From Mycolicibacterium sp. P9-64 (GTDB lineage Bacteria > Actinomycetota > Actinomycetes > Mycobacteriales > Mycobacteriaceae): a stretch of DNA of 64,000 bases. The notes below the pieces were generated by a model. It saw only the letters and a program-made list of their open reading frames with translations, ran no database searches and was not told where the DNA came from. This document shows, piece after piece, positions 1 through 7,329 of this stretch. A program made the translations under genes and the position numbers. The stretch's first letter is position 1. Each line of letters opens with the position of its first letter. Location of the stretch: NCBI RefSeq assembly GCF_008329605.1, contig NZ_NPKO01000005.1, forward strand, positions 124,001 to 188,000, read 5' to 3'.

Positions 1-1
1 G

Positions 2-103
2 GCCGCACGGGTGCACACGCTGGACGGGGTGATGCTGCGGCAAGCGCCAAGGACGGCGGAGGTGACGGCCCTCGTCGATGCTGCGCTCTCGCGCACCGAT
101 TGA
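2..103 (+). CDS. C-terminal end of a truncated CDS, possibly an aminotransferase class IV / PabC-like protein
   Basis: An open frame runs in from the left edge and stops at TGA 101-103, leaving 33 residues that contain the stretch ARVHTLDG and end in ALSRTD. The fragment is too short to identify by sequence. In M. tuberculosis the gene next to the nitrobindin homologue Rv0813c is Rv0812, a plus-strand class IV aminotransferase/aminodeoxychorismate lyase, and the ending would suit that family. The identity is therefore inferred from synteny only. That a gene ends here is more secure than what it encodes. Confidence 0.45.
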   Translation, partial: AARVHTLDGVMLRQAPRTAEVTALVDAALSRTD

Positions 104-448
104 GCGGCGAGCGAAATCCGGTTGTCGGCCTCAGGCTTCGGGAGTACGGTCGCTCGTACACAAGGAAGGAGGTGGTCCGACAAATTGATTGACTCATGGA
201 CATGTGAGGTGGCTGCTAGCTAGCAGCGCCGGGCGCATTCGTTGCTCTACGCGCAAGTGAATCACCTGCGCGCGCTGGCGAATTCCCGGCAGCCACCCGG
301 CCCCCGAGCCCCTCGGTCCGTCCAAACCAGGAACCAAGGCTCGGGGGCCGCTCCGTGTCTGGCGACCCTTCGATACGCCAGGCGGCCTCTTACCAAGAAC
401 AGTGGGCCCCGCCTTTCGGCGGGGCCCACTGGTCTTGAAGGGGTGTAA
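104..448. other. Gene-free stretch with strong secondary structure
   Basis: No convincing protein gene. It holds a strong ribosome-binding-like AAGGAGGTGG at 166-175, followed at 185 by a 12-codon TTG frame that ends at 223. A perfect 12-bp inverted repeat (GGCCCCCGAGCC at 299-310, its complement at 338-349) lies downstream, and the porin-gene terminator is at 401-430. It could be a small RNA or a leader peptide region. Nothing here proves either. Confidence 0.4.
401..430 (-). terminator. Hairpin terminator of the GjpA-like gene
   Basis: Perfect 13-bp stem (AGTGGGCCCCGCC at 401-413, complement at 418-430) with a 4-nt loop, 19 bases past the stop codon of the minus-strand gene. There is no long U-tract, which is common in mycobacterial terminators. 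Confidence 0.75.
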
Positions 449-1810
449 CTACGCAGCTGCGCCAGACGCGCCGCTACCGGACGTGCCGCTGCCGGACGTG
501 CCGCTGCCGGACGTGCCGCTGCCGGATGTGCCGCTGCCGCTGGCAGATCCGGCGCCGTCCGAGCCCGTTGACCCGGTGCTGCCCGACTCGGTACCAGTCG
601 AACCGCCACTGGTATCGCTCGGCTTCGTGGGCTCCCCCGTCTTGCCCGGCTCAGCCTTGTTGCCACCCGTGGTGTCGGTGCCACCGTTGGCTGTCGTGCC
701 CGATTCCGGCTTGGTTTCGGGCTTCGTTTCGGTTGAGCTGGAGGGCTTCTCGGGCGTCGTCTCGGTCGGCTCGGTTGCGGTGGGCTCCGTCGTCGTCGGT
801 GTGGTCGCAGTCGGTGTGGTCGCAGTCGGTTCCGTAGCCTTGGGTTCCGTCGCGGTGGTCTCCGTGGCTGGGGCCTTCGACTCCTCAGGCGTCGCGACCT
901 TCTCGGCGCCCAGCGTTGTAGTCGCAACCGACAACGAGGCCGACGGTACCGCCGACGGGCTGGTGTCGGCCACCTTCGCCGCAAGCGGCGTGGACGTCGG
1001 TGCGATCGCCTGAGCGAACGAGTTGAGGGTCTGAATCACCTGGTCGATGATTCCGCCCGGGCTGAGGATGCCGGGGGCGCCGCTGACCGGAAATCCGTTG
1101 AGCACCGCGTTGACGATCGCGCCGGGGACGGCGACGATCGCCCCGACCGCGCCAAGCAGGTCCCCGGTCTTCAGCGCGTCGACGACGGCCTGTACTTGGA
1201 ATGCGGCCGCCTGGAAGGTGCCGTTGATCGTGCCGAGTGCTCCCAAGCCCGCGAAGAGCAGGGCGTTCGGCACCGCGGCGACGACGTTCGCGACGTTCTG
1301 CGCCATGGTGACCGGGATTTGAAGCAGGTCGAGCAGCGGGAAGACCGGGCCAAGGATGAGTCCGAGTCCGGCGTTGAACAAGGTGTTGTAACCGTCGTAG
1401 ATCTGGCCGGCAAGAATCTCGCTGAGGCCCTGCTGAACCCCTGCCGGGAAGCCGTAGGGGTTGTCGAATCGCAAGCTATCGACGAGGTTCGAGAAACCTG
1501 TTTGGAGTGCGGTGACCGTCTGCCCGACGTAGCCTGCCCCGTTGAGGATCAGCTGGTGCACGATCGGCAGAGGGTTGTTCAGATAGCTTTGGACGAGCGT
1601 GCCGCTGTTGGCGAGAGCGTCCTGGATGATCTGCGCCCACTGCTCGATGGGGTTCGCGGCTGCGCTCAGCGCAACCTCCGCCGAAGACACCGCCCGTGCT
1701 TGGAGTTCGGCTATGGCGGGCATCGGCTGGGCGATCGGGGCGAGCGCTATCGCACCTGCACCCGCCAGGGCAATGCCCATGTTCAGACGTGATCGAACGG
1801 CAACCTGCAT
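449..1810 (-). CDS. Secreted GjpA-like outer-membrane porin/surface protein
   Basis: The 453-residue product begins with a signal peptide (basic start, hydrophobic run to about residue 33, AIA-type cleavage). A helical, hydrophobic domain follows (about residues 35-270, many VxAxP and GxxG turns). The last 170 residues are low complexity: Thr/Glu/Pro-rich (TEPTATxP blocks), then Gly/Ser/Thr-rich, ending in repeats of SGSGT. The domain resembles the family annotated in mycobacteria as outer membrane porin GjpA, named after a Gordonia porin. That name is from memory. The start is ATG 1810, with AAGGAGAG about 5 bases upstream. A strong hairpin ends the transcript. The tail suggests surface exposure or wall anchoring. 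Pore function is not shown by sequence alone. Confidence 0.7.
   Translation of the reverse strand: MQVAVRSRLNMGIALAGAGAIALAPIAQPMPAIAELQARAVSSAEVALSAAANPIEQWAQIIQDALANSGTLVQSYLNNPLPIVHQLILNGAGYVGQTVTALQTGFSNLVDSLRFDNPYGFPAGVQQGLSEILAGQIYDGYNTLFNAGLGLILGPVFPLLDLLQIPVTMAQNVANVVAAVPNALLFAGLGALGTINGTFQAAAFQVQAVVDALKTGDLLGAVGAIVAVPGAIVNAVLNGFPVSGAPGILSPGGIIDQVIQTLNSFAQAIAPTSTPLAAKVADTSPSAVPSASLSVATTTLGAEKVATPEESKAPATETTATEPKATEPTATTPTATTPTTTEPTATEPTETTPEKPSSSTETKPETKPESGTTANGGTDTTGGNKAEPGKTGEPTKPSDTSGGSTGTESGSTGSTGSDGAGSASGSGTSGSGTSGSGTSGSGTSGSGASGAAA
471..540 (-). repeat. 15-bp tandem repeat coding SGSGT units
   Basis: Four copies of the 15-mer ccgctgccggacgtg (plus-strand sense, with one-base variants) and a partial fifth lie head to tail at the 3' end of the porin-like gene. 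Each unit is in frame and encodes five residues, so copy-number change would alter tail length without a frameshift. Confidence 0.9.
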
Positions 1811-2389
1811 GCCATCTCTCCTTAATTGACGAGGTCGTGACGCCGGAAAGTTACCTGAGCGGAAGCTGAGCTTCGGCAGGAATTATTGGGTTCGTCGCAG
1901 GGGCTAGACCACCCGCAATCAGCAACGGCATGGGTCCTTGCTGGTCACTGATCTCGTTTACCAAGGTAAGCAAAGCGCACATTAAAAGCGGTTAATTAAA
2001 TGTGCAACAACCGTCAAAGGGCACTTAAAACACGTTCTATTTTGCGTTTTGATTTGCCACGAACTACGAATTAAGAACTATTCCCAGGTAACCACCAGTA
2101 ATGCAGTGATCTTGATGCGTAGCTACTCCCGTTTGGGACTTAATGTCTCTGACCACGAGATCGAACACAGTCCTGTCGGGCACCGGCAACGGTGGGGGCG
2201 GGCTGCCTGCCGGTGTGGGGTTCGGTGGCGGCCCCGTTAGGCGCTTGCTGAATGAATCCGCAGGTAGCTCCGTGCGATTCAGCGGGCGGACGGCTCGAGG
2301 GCGGGTCGCGTTGATCTTGACGGGTCGGTAGCCGCCAGCTCCGCGTTGCGGTGTGGCACGACGTCGGCGGCAGCGAGCGACGCTCGTCG
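1811..2389. promoter_or_regulatory. Long AT-rich upstream region of the porin-like gene
   Basis: This 579-base gap separates two minus-strand genes and holds no believable ORF. The part from about 1965 to 2110 is much richer in A/T than its surroundings. It contains an inverted repeat GCACATT (1977-1983) / AATGTGC (1999-2005) flanking a TTAATTAA core. This is probably the promoter/operator region of the gene starting at 1810. Confidence 0.45.
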
Positions 2390-2941
2390 TCAGCGCTTCG
2401 GGGCGCCGTTCGGGGACCGGTTCGACGACCGATTCCTTGTTGAACTCGTCAGTGGTTCAACGCGGTTCATCCCGTTGTTGATCCGCCGGCTACTGTCGCC
2501 AAGCGCAGCCATTTGCGGCCGCGACAGGTGATCCAGGTAGTGCGTCCGCACCAGTTGTGAGTAGGTCACCAGTGCCGGCCTGAACCGTGCCAGGCCGTCG
2601 TGGGTGATGGTTGCGACCACACCGCGCCGATCACTACTGCTGGTGGTGCGGTGCACCAGGCCTTGCGATTCGAGTCGCCGGATCTGTTGGCTGACACGGC
2701 TCGGCGTGAGCATCAGCGCGTTGGCCAGATCGCCCATGCGCGCGGACCCGGAGCTGGACTCGGCCAGCATCTCCAGCAAAAGCACGTCGAAGAGCGTGAG
2801 CTTGTGGCCGTCCATCAACTTTCGGTTCAGCAGAATGTAGAGCCGCATCGCCGCGTCAAGGAAGTGTTGCCAACTGCGCTGCTCGGTTTCGTCGACTGCC
2901 GGTGGATGACTTGGCGGAAACTCCGTGCACGTGTCTTCCAT
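2390..2941 (-). CDS. MarR-family transcriptional regulator
   Basis: 183 residues with a MarR winged-helix core at about residues 25-150. It has a helix pair leading into LTLFDVLLLEML, the recognition region LMLTPSRVSQQIRRLESQ (about 85-105) and a wing with SSSDRRGVVATIT, which matches the family DR-x-G wing motif. The last 30 residues are a basic Ser/Arg/Asn-rich tail that is not typical. The start is ATG 2941. It is transcribed away from the solute-binding lipoprotein gene (64-130 bases apart, depending on that start) and toward the porin gene, so either neighbour could be a target. The ligand is unknown. Confidence 0.85.
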   Translation of the reverse strand: MEDTCTEFPPSHPPAVDETEQRSWQHFLDAAMRLYILLNRKLMDGHKLTLFDVLLLEMLAESSSGSARMGDLANALMLTPSRVSQQIRRLESQGLVHRTTSSSDRRGVVATITHDGLARFRPALVTYSQLVRTHYLDHLSRPQMAALGDSSRRINNGMNRVEPLTSSTRNRSSNRSPNGAPKR

Positions 2942-3071
2942 GGGCGGTGATGCTAAGCGACTTCGATCATCGGATGCCTCTGAATTTTGAAAGTGACTTC
3001 AGCTGATGTCAGCCATCCGCACGCTGAGTCGATGGCTAGCCACCGGCCTCCGAGTGCGCGATGATGCGGCG

Positions 3072-3908
3072 ATGCGCAGTGTGCTGGCTCCGGTAGTTGC
3101 CGTGGTCATGTTCACTGCGGCGTGTGCTGCTCCGGCCGAGACGGCGACCTCGCAGTCCGCGCGCTGCACCGCTGATTCGTTGAAGACGATGTACTCCCGG
3201 GTGCTGACCGTGGGCACCGATCAGCCCGTCTACCCGCCCTGGTACATGGGCGACAACCCGGCCAGCGGTGAGGGCTTCGAGTCCGCCCTTGCCTATGCGG
3301 TGGCCGATCACCTTGGCTACCGGCGCGATGACGTCCGGTGGGTGCGGGTGCCGTTCAACGCCGCGTTGGACCCTGGCCCAAAGCCATTCGACATCAGTCT
3401 TTCTGAGTTCTCGATCACCCACCAACGTCAGGGGTCCGTCGACTTCTCGTCGCCCTACTTCGACGTGACGCAGGCCGTCGTCGCGGTGAAGACGTCACCC
3501 GCCGCCAACGTTCACGACCTGGGCGGCCTCAAGTCATTGAAACTCGGTGTGCAAGTGGGCACTACGAGTTACACGGCCGCGACGGCCATAGGCACCAGCA
3601 TCCCGGTTTCGGTGTTCGACACCAACGGCGACGCCAAGCTGGCGCTCAACACGGGCGAGATCGACGCGTTGGTGGCAGATCTGCCAACGGCATTCGCGGT
3701 GGAGGGGGAGTTGAGCGACGGTGTGATCGTCGGCCAGTTGCCCGAGGTATCGGACGAGGTCGAACAGTTCGGCATCGTGCTTGCCAAGAACAGTCCGCTG
3801 ACCCGTTGTGTCTCGTCGGCGGTCGACTCGCTGCGTACCGACGGCACGCTCGGCAAGCTTCAGGACGTCTGGTTATCCGAAGCTGGGAACCCTCCAGTGC
3901 TGTCCTAG
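3072..3908 (+). CDS. Extracellular solute-binding lipoprotein, family 3 type
   Basis: From ATG 3072 the product opens with a classic lipoprotein signal (hydrophobic run, lipobox FTAAC, acyl Cys at residue 18). A bilobed substrate-binding fold follows: LTVGTDQPVYPPW at the start of lobe 1, GFESALAYAV, then the SxYF and IxTLVADLP-type elements of amino-acid-binding proteins. It should sit on the outer face of the membrane and deliver a small polar solute to an ABC transporter. No permease or ATPase gene is adjacent, so it either serves a distant transporter or acts as a sensor. An in-frame ATG at 3006 would add 22 residues that spoil the signal peptide, so 3072 is preferred. Confidence 0.75.
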   Translation: MRSVLAPVVAVVMFTAACAAPAETATSQSARCTADSLKTMYSRVLTVGTDQPVYPPWYMGDNPASGEGFESALAYAVADHLGYRRDDVRWVRVPFNAALDPGPKPFDISLSEFSITHQRQGSVDFSSPYFDVTQAVVAVKTSPAANVHDLGGLKSLKLGVQVGTTSYTAATAIGTSIPVSVFDTNGDAKLALNTGEIDALVADLPTAFAVEGELSDGVIVGQLPEVSDEVEQFGIVLAKNSPLTRCVSSAVDSLRTDGTLGKLQDVWLSEAGNPPVLS

Positions 3909-3925
3909 GTGTACTGACCTAGGAC
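3902..3925. terminator. Bidirectional terminator containing both stop codons
   Basis: Perfect 9-bp inverted repeat GTCCTAGGT / ACCTAGGAC with a 6-base loop. The stop codons of the two convergent genes (TAG 3906-3908 and, on the other strand, TAG at 3921-3919) lie inside the two arms. Confidence 0.75.
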
Positions 3926-4188
3926 GCAGGTCCTGGCGCCTTGTCCGCGCATGCCTGTTGCGCCTTCGCCCACGTCTGCGGGTCGACGCCGGGCGGCGCG
4001 GCAGGCCCTGCCGGTGGGGTCTGAACGCCGTTGGCTGCAAGGCAGGACGCGTAGGAACCGTGGCCAGCCGGTTGCGTCGTCGGTGCGGGTTGCGGTTCGG
4101 TCGAGGACCCGCAGGATGCCGCGAAGAAGGTGAACGTGACGAGCGCGACCGCGGCGCCGAGGCGCGCGGTCCGCAGGGTCAACCGCAT
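3919..4188 (-). CDS. Small lipoprotein, function unknown
   Basis: 89 residues. The N-terminus is a lipoprotein signal (hydrophobic run VALVTFTFFAASC, acyl Cys at residue 26). The mature part is a Pro/Ala-rich linker, then a short domain with two cysteines (SCLAANG about residue 48, QQACADK about residue 79) that could form a disulfide. The spacing looks like a small secreted domain, but no function is recognised. The start codon overlaps the stop of the nitrobindin gene by one base (TGATG). It is therefore the last gene of the sulfur/redox operon and is probably translationally coupled. Confidence 0.7.
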   Translation of the reverse strand: MRLTLRTARLGAAVALVTFTFFAASCGSSTEPQPAPTTQPAGHGSYASCLAANGVQTPPAGPAAPPGVDPQTWAKAQQACADKAPGPAS

Positions 4189-4853
4189 CAGCCGACGAAC
4201 CTCGTCAGGCGGGCGGACAGATGGGGCACCAGGCCGCCGTCGGCGTCGACGCGTTCCTCGACGTAGGCGAGGTCACCGCCTTCGACGATGCCATAGAGGC
4301 GCTTGGCGCCGCCGACTAGAACGCCAGACTTGCTGCGGGCCAACGCATCCGTCACCAGCTCCCATGACGACTGGGTGATCGGGCTGCCGTAGAACAGCTC
4401 CACGTACCCGGAGGAGTGGGCAAGCAGTAGTTCGATGGCCTGTGACTCGGCGACGTCGTTGGGGTCGTTCACGAAACGCCAGTAGCCGGTCTCACGCAGA
4501 CTCGGTCCGTCGTATTCGCCGGTCTCGGAGAGCCGCCAGGACCGAGCTTCCCAGTTCAGGTAGTCGCGACCGTCGTGGGACACGATGATCTGCTGGCCGA
4601 ATCGGTAGTCGCCCTGCGCATCACGACCTTCGCCATCACCGCGCCAGACTCCGACCAATGGCAGTAGAGCCAGAAGGGCGTCGTTGAGTCCGACGCCTTC
4701 GCGGAGGTTGGCCGTATCGCCAGGCAGGGGAAGGTCGTCGAAGCCGGGCACATTGCGCGCCGCGGTGGTCTTCGCCCGCTCAACGGCGGCCGCGACGGCA
4801 CGGTCTCCTGAGAGCTGCGGGAACGAGTCCGCTGGCGAGTCCTCGGCGCTCAC
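4188..4853 (-). CDS. Nitrobindin-like heme/FABP-fold protein (peroxynitrite isomerase family)
   Basis: 221 residues. The C-terminal 160 form the THAP4/nitrobindin beta-barrel: [14 protein letters not shown] at about residue 65, [22 protein letters not shown], then ETGYWR and a final [17 protein letters not shown] strand. Mycobacterial members bind heme and are proposed to isomerise peroxynitrite to nitrate. This is the Rv0813c-type copy, with a longer N-terminus than Rv2717c. The start is GTG 4853, whose G is also the last base of the stop codon of the preceding 31-codon frame, which implies coupling. A position beside sulfur-transfer genes fits a redox or nitrosative-stress role. Confidence 0.8.
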   Translation of the reverse strand: MSAEDSPADSFPQLSGDRAVAAAVERAKTTAARNVPGFDDLPLPGDTANLREGVGLNDALLALLPLVGVWRGDGEGRDAQGDYRFGQQIIVSHDGRDYLNWEARSWRLSETGEYDGPSLRETGYWRFVNDPNDVAESQAIELLLAHSSGYVELFYGSPITQSSWELVTDALARSKSGVLVGGAKRLYGIVEGGDLAYVEERVDADGGLVPHLSARLTRFVG

Positions 4854-4948
4854 TAGTCGTCAGTGATCAGCCGGTACACCGCGTACAGCGCGAACCAGGT
4901 GATGACCACGGTCGCGGCAACGAGCATGATCTCGAAGAAGAGCACCAC
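4853..4948 (-). CDS. 31-residue single-pass membrane peptide
   Basis: A short frame starting at GTG 4948 (or GTG 4945) and ending at TAG 4855-4853. It begins [14 protein letters not shown], continues with [12 protein letters not shown] and ends ITDD: one hydrophobic helix with an acidic tip. Its stop overlaps the GTG of the nitrobindin gene by one base. That tight coupling, plus the membrane-peptide composition, argues that it is a real small gene. It lies downstream of the SseC terminator-like hairpin. I recall similar short proteins at this position in other mycobacteria but cannot verify that here. No ribosome site is obvious. Confidence 0.5.
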   Translation of the reverse strand: MVLFFEIMLVAATVVITWFALYAVYRLITDD

Positions 4949-4964
4949 GATGAAGAGTCTATCC

Positions 4965-4990
4965 GGCGGGCAGGAGCGCTGCGACCGGGG
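4965..4990 (+). repeat. Dispersed repeat copy A (GGCGGGCAGGAGCG family)
   Basis: Reads ggcgggcaggagcgctgcga then ccgggg, matching the copies near and inside mshD (9105-9156, 9813-9842) and a diverged copy at 20720-20744. It is intergenic here, just upstream of the 31-codon gene. Confidence 0.7.
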
Positions 4991-5002
4991 GTTCCACGTC
5001 CG

Positions 5003-5030
5003 GCGGTGCCCCGACACGTCGGGGCACCGC
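5003..5030 (-). terminator. Hairpin after sseC
   Basis: Perfect 12-bp stem GCGGTGCCCCGA / TCGGGGCACCGC with loop CACG, just past the SseC stop codon. It may terminate or attenuate the transcript before the small membrane peptide and nitrobindin genes. Confidence 0.65.
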
Positions 5031-5038
5031 TCACCGGA

Positions 5039-5341
5039 CTAGGCGACCTTGACGTCGACCTCGTGGATGCCTGCACCGGACGGCGCGACGCTGGCGTCGC
5101 CGTTGCCTGCAGGCGAAAGGGCGCGCAACGTCCAGGTGCCGGGGGCGGCGAAGAACCGGAAGTCACCGGTGGCCGACGCAACGACCTCTGCGGTGAACTC
5201 GTCGCTCGAGTCCAGCAGACGGACGAATGCGCCACCCACGGTCTGGCCGGCACCGTCGACGACGCGGCCGGTGATCACCGTTTCCTTCTCGAGGTCAACG
5301 CTGGCGGGCAACGTCAGTCCTTGTTTCGGTGCTGAGCACAT
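5039..5341 (-). CDS. sseC: SseC-type DUF1416 sulfur-metabolism protein
   Basis: 100 residues from ATG 5341, two bases after the CysA stop. It is a small all-beta, carboxypeptidase-regulatory-like domain: ETVITGRVVDGAGQTVGGAFVRL, then FTAEVVASATGDFRFFAAPG. In mycobacteria this DUF1416 protein is always next to the CysA thiosulfate sulfurtransferase and is named SseC. Its biochemical role is not established. The two Met/Cys-proximal residues (MCSAPKQG) are conserved at the family start as I remember it. It is co-transcribed with cysA. Confidence 0.85.
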   Translation of the reverse strand: MCSAPKQGLTLPASVDLEKETVITGRVVDGAGQTVGGAFVRLLDSSDEFTAEVVASATGDFRFFAAPGTWTLRALSPAGNGDASVAPSGAGIHEVDVKVA

Positions 5342-5342
5342 A

Positions 5343-6176
5343 TCAACTTCCCAACTCAATCGGGGCCCCGACAAGGGAGCCGTATTCCGTCCAACTGCCG
5401 TCGTAGTTCTTGACGTTTTCGTGGCCGAGGAGCTCCTGCAGCACGAACCAGGTGTGCGACGAACGCTCACCGATCCGGCAGTAGGCGATGGTCTCCTTGG
5501 AGCCGTCCAGGCCGGCCTCGGCGTACAGCGTGGCAAGAGCCTCGTCCGACTTGAAGGTGCCGTCCTCGTTGGCTGCCTTGCTCCACGGCACGTTGATGGC
5601 GCTGGGGATGTGTCCGGGACGCTGGCTCTGCTCCTGGGGCAGGTGCGCAGGCGCCAGGATCTTGCCCGAGAACTCGTCCGGGGAGCGGACGTCGACCAGG
5701 TTCTTGGCGCCGATCGCGGCGATGACCTCGTCGCGGAACGCACGGATGTCGTTGTTCGGGGCCTGCGCGGTGTACGAGGTGGAGGCGCGCTCCACGACGT
5801 CGGTGACCAGGGGACGCCCGTCGAGCTCCCACTTCTTGCGGCCACCGTCGAGCAGCTTCACGTCCTGGTGGCCGTAGAGCTTGAAGTACCAGTACGCGTA
5901 CGCGGCGAACCAGTTGTTGTTGCCGCCGTACAGGATCACGGTGTCGTCGTTGCCGATGCCCTTGTCCGACAGCAGCTTGGAGAACTGCTGCTGGTCGACG
6001 AAGTCGCGCTTGACCTGGTCCTGCAGCTCGGTCTTCCAGTCCAGCCTCACGGCGCCGGCGATGTGACCGCCTTCGTAGGCGCTGGTGTCTTCGTCGACCT
6101 CGACGAAGACGGTGTTCGGCGCGTCGAGATGGCTCTCGGCCCAGTCAGTGGTGACCAGGACGTCGGAGCGTGCCAT
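5343..6176 (-). CDS. cysA: Thiosulfate sulfurtransferase (rhodanese) CysA
   Basis: 277 residues, the usual length. There are two rhodanese domains: an inactive N-terminal half (VFVEVDEDTSAYEGGHIAGA) and a catalytic half with NLVDVRSPDEFSGK, GHIPSAINVPW and the active loop CRIGERSS, persulfide Cys at residue 233. It moves sulfane sulfur from thiosulfate to cyanide or other thiol acceptors. The M. tuberculosis orthologue is CysA2/CysA3. It sits in a minus-strand operon DUF4395-cysA-sseC behind a polycysteine upstream ORF, so expression is probably tuned to cysteine supply. The start is ATG 6176, with AAAGGAT a few bases upstream. Confidence 0.92.
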   Translation of the reverse strand: MARSDVLVTTDWAESHLDAPNTVFVEVDEDTSAYEGGHIAGAVRLDWKTELQDQVKRDFVDQQQFSKLLSDKGIGNDDTVILYGGNNNWFAAYAYWYFKLYGHQDVKLLDGGRKKWELDGRPLVTDVVERASTSYTAQAPNNDIRAFRDEVIAAIGAKNLVDVRSPDEFSGKILAPAHLPQEQSQRPGHIPSAINVPWSKAANEDGTFKSDEALATLYAEAGLDGSKETIAYCRIGERSSHTWFVLQELLGHENVKNYDGSWTEYGSLVGAPIELGS

Positions 6177-6212
6177 GGATGAAATCCTTTCGATTGCTTC
6201 GCGATTCGGCTG

Positions 6213-6677
6213 TTAGGCCGGGCTGGGGGTACGACGGAAACGAGCGACGAGCGGGTACAGCTGGCAGCCGAGGCAGATGCCGAAGGCTGAATTGAGGAAG
6301 GCGGCGACCAACGCGAATGCGGTGGCCGTAAGACCCACTGCCGGAAGCCCGAACGCGAAGCCGGCTGTGCCGACGACCGCGAACAGGAACCCGACCAATT
6401 GGGCGAACTTGAGTGGCGGCGCCGGTTCCTTCTCGGTCACGGGCCCAAGCCGCGGTGCCACGACGGTGGCGAAGATGCGGCCGTAGGGATGCTGCCGCGG
6501 GCCCCCCACGGCGCCGATCGCGAACACCACGGCCTGCAGGCCGAGGATGACGGCCGCTGCGACGCTGCTGAACGCGGAGACGATGAGCGTGGCCACGATC
6601 ACGACGGTGGTCACCCACGCGGCGAAACGGGGGCCGCGCACGTCCACCTGCTGGGGTTCGGTGATCTTGTTCGACAC
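6213..6677 (-). CDS. DUF4395 integral membrane protein
   Basis: 154 residues with four predicted transmembrane helices (about residues 18-42, 45-58, 95-112 and 115-135) and a cytoplasmic loop containing GRIFATVVAPRLGP, the DUF4395 signature region. A CLGCQLYP motif near the end supplies two closely spaced cysteines, also typical of the family. The family is often found next to rhodanese and thioredoxin-like genes, which suggests a role in sulfur or thiol handling at the membrane. No reaction is known. The start is GTG 6677, with CAGGAGC about 6 bases upstream. It is the first full-size gene after the polycysteine uORF. Confidence 0.85.
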   Translation of the reverse strand: MSNKITEPQQVDVRGPRFAAWVTTVVIVATLIVSAFSSVAAAVILGLQAVVFAIGAVGGPRQHPYGRIFATVVAPRLGPVTEKEPAPPLKFAQLVGFLFAVVGTAGFAFGLPAVGLTATAFALVAAFLNSAFGICLGCQLYPLVARFRRTPSPA

Positions 6678-6769
6678 GAGAATGCTCCTGCTGGTTGTTG
6701 TCAGAGAGTGGCTGTGGGGCCAGCCACGAGGGCTGCTCCGAGCGCGGCGCGAAGAAGAGGCGCGGCTAC

Positions 6770-6862
6770 TCAGCAGCTACAACAACAACAACAGCAACCC
6801 GCGACGCGGCACAGATCGACTGCGCGGCGCTTGGTGAGCACGAGCTCAATGCGGGGTGACAC
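6770..6862 (-). CDS. Leaderless polycysteine upstream ORF (cysteine attenuator peptide)
   Basis: A 30-residue frame runs from GTG 6862 to TGA 6772-6770. Its end reads six cysteines, Ser, Cys, stop (TGC then five TGT codons, AGC, TGC). A TANNNT -10 box (TAAGCT, 6870-6875) lies 7 bases before the GTG, so the transcript should start at or next to the start codon, that is, leaderless. Between the frame and the DUF4395 gene a 7-bp hairpin (GTGGCTG/CAGCCAC, 6708-6727) precedes the ribosome site. Leaderless polycysteine sORFs are reported in mycobacteria as cysteine-responsive attenuators of downstream sulfur genes. Here the downstream genes are DUF4395, cysA and sseC, as that model predicts. Confidence 0.85.
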   Translation of the reverse strand: MSPRIELVLTKRRAVDLCRVAGCCCCCCSC

Positions 6863-6869
6863 GCCCGTG

Positions 6870-6875
6870 AGCTTA
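6870..6875 (-). promoter_or_regulatory. -10 box of the leaderless sulfur-operon transcript
   Basis: TAAGCT on the minus strand fits the mycobacterial TANNNT -10 consensus and stands 7 bases before the GTG of the polycysteine ORF. It is 28 bases past the thiX stop, so the sulfur operon has its own promoter. Confidence 0.7.
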
Positions 6876-6903
6876 CCGAAGTCCGCCATAAAACACGAAG
6901 CCG

Positions 6904-7329
6904 TCATGCCAGTAGGGGTTCGAGAGCGGAACGCAGGTCAGCAGCCTTCGGAACGCCGGGAGCGCGGTACCTCTGTCGACCGTCGGCGTCGAAGATGAAG
7001 GTCGTAGGCAGCGACAACACCGAAAGGCGGCGCGCAGCCTCCGGATTGGCGTCCATGTCAATTTCGACGTGCGCCACCCCGGGCAGCTCGGCGCATACCT
7101 GGTCGACCACTCGGCGCACCCCGGCACAGGGACCGCACCACACCGCGCCGAAGTGCACCACCGTCGGTCCGGTGCCCGACAAGCCCAGGTCGGACGTGTC
7201 GATGACGGCGGTCTCCTCTGCGGTCTGGCGCAGCATCCCAGCGCGCAGCGTCATGAGCCTGCCGATCACGTACGCCACCCCGAGCGCGGCGACGAGCACC
7301 GTGATCACGACGGCCAGTGAGGAGCTCAT
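6904..7329 (-). CDS. thiX: Membrane-anchored thioredoxin-like protein ThiX
   Basis: 141 residues. The N-terminal helix (about residues 5-27) anchors the protein in the membrane. The rest is a thioredoxin fold with WCGPC (Cys65, Cys68), the cis-Pro region SLPTTFIF and a C-terminal helix. It should be a thiol-disulfide oxidoreductase. By position it is the Rv0816c orthologue. The start codon overlaps the lmeA stop by four bases (ATGA), so lmeA and thiX are co-translated. Being next to mycothiol, rhodanese and SseC genes points to thiol homeostasis at the membrane. Confidence 0.88.
   Translation of the reverse strand: MSSSLAVVITVLVAALGVAYVIGRLMTLRAGMLRQTAEETAVIDTSDLGLSGTGPTVVHFGAVWCGPCAGVRRVVDQVCAELPGVAHVEIDMDANPEAARRLSVLSLPTTFIFDADGRQRYRAPGVPKAADLRSALEPLLA

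Noticed and set aside
185..223. 12-codon TTG frame after a strong ribosome site
   Set aside because: Too short and with a 12-base spacing. Kept only as a note in the description of the gene-free stretch.
471..545. CRISPR-like regular repeats
   Set aside because: No spacers; the units are contiguous, 15 bp and in frame with a coding sequence.
6399..6998. Plus-strand frame with a Gln run over the polycysteine ORF
   Set aside because: The Gln run is the other-strand reading of the TGT codons. No ribosome site or homologue; it crosses three minus-strand features.
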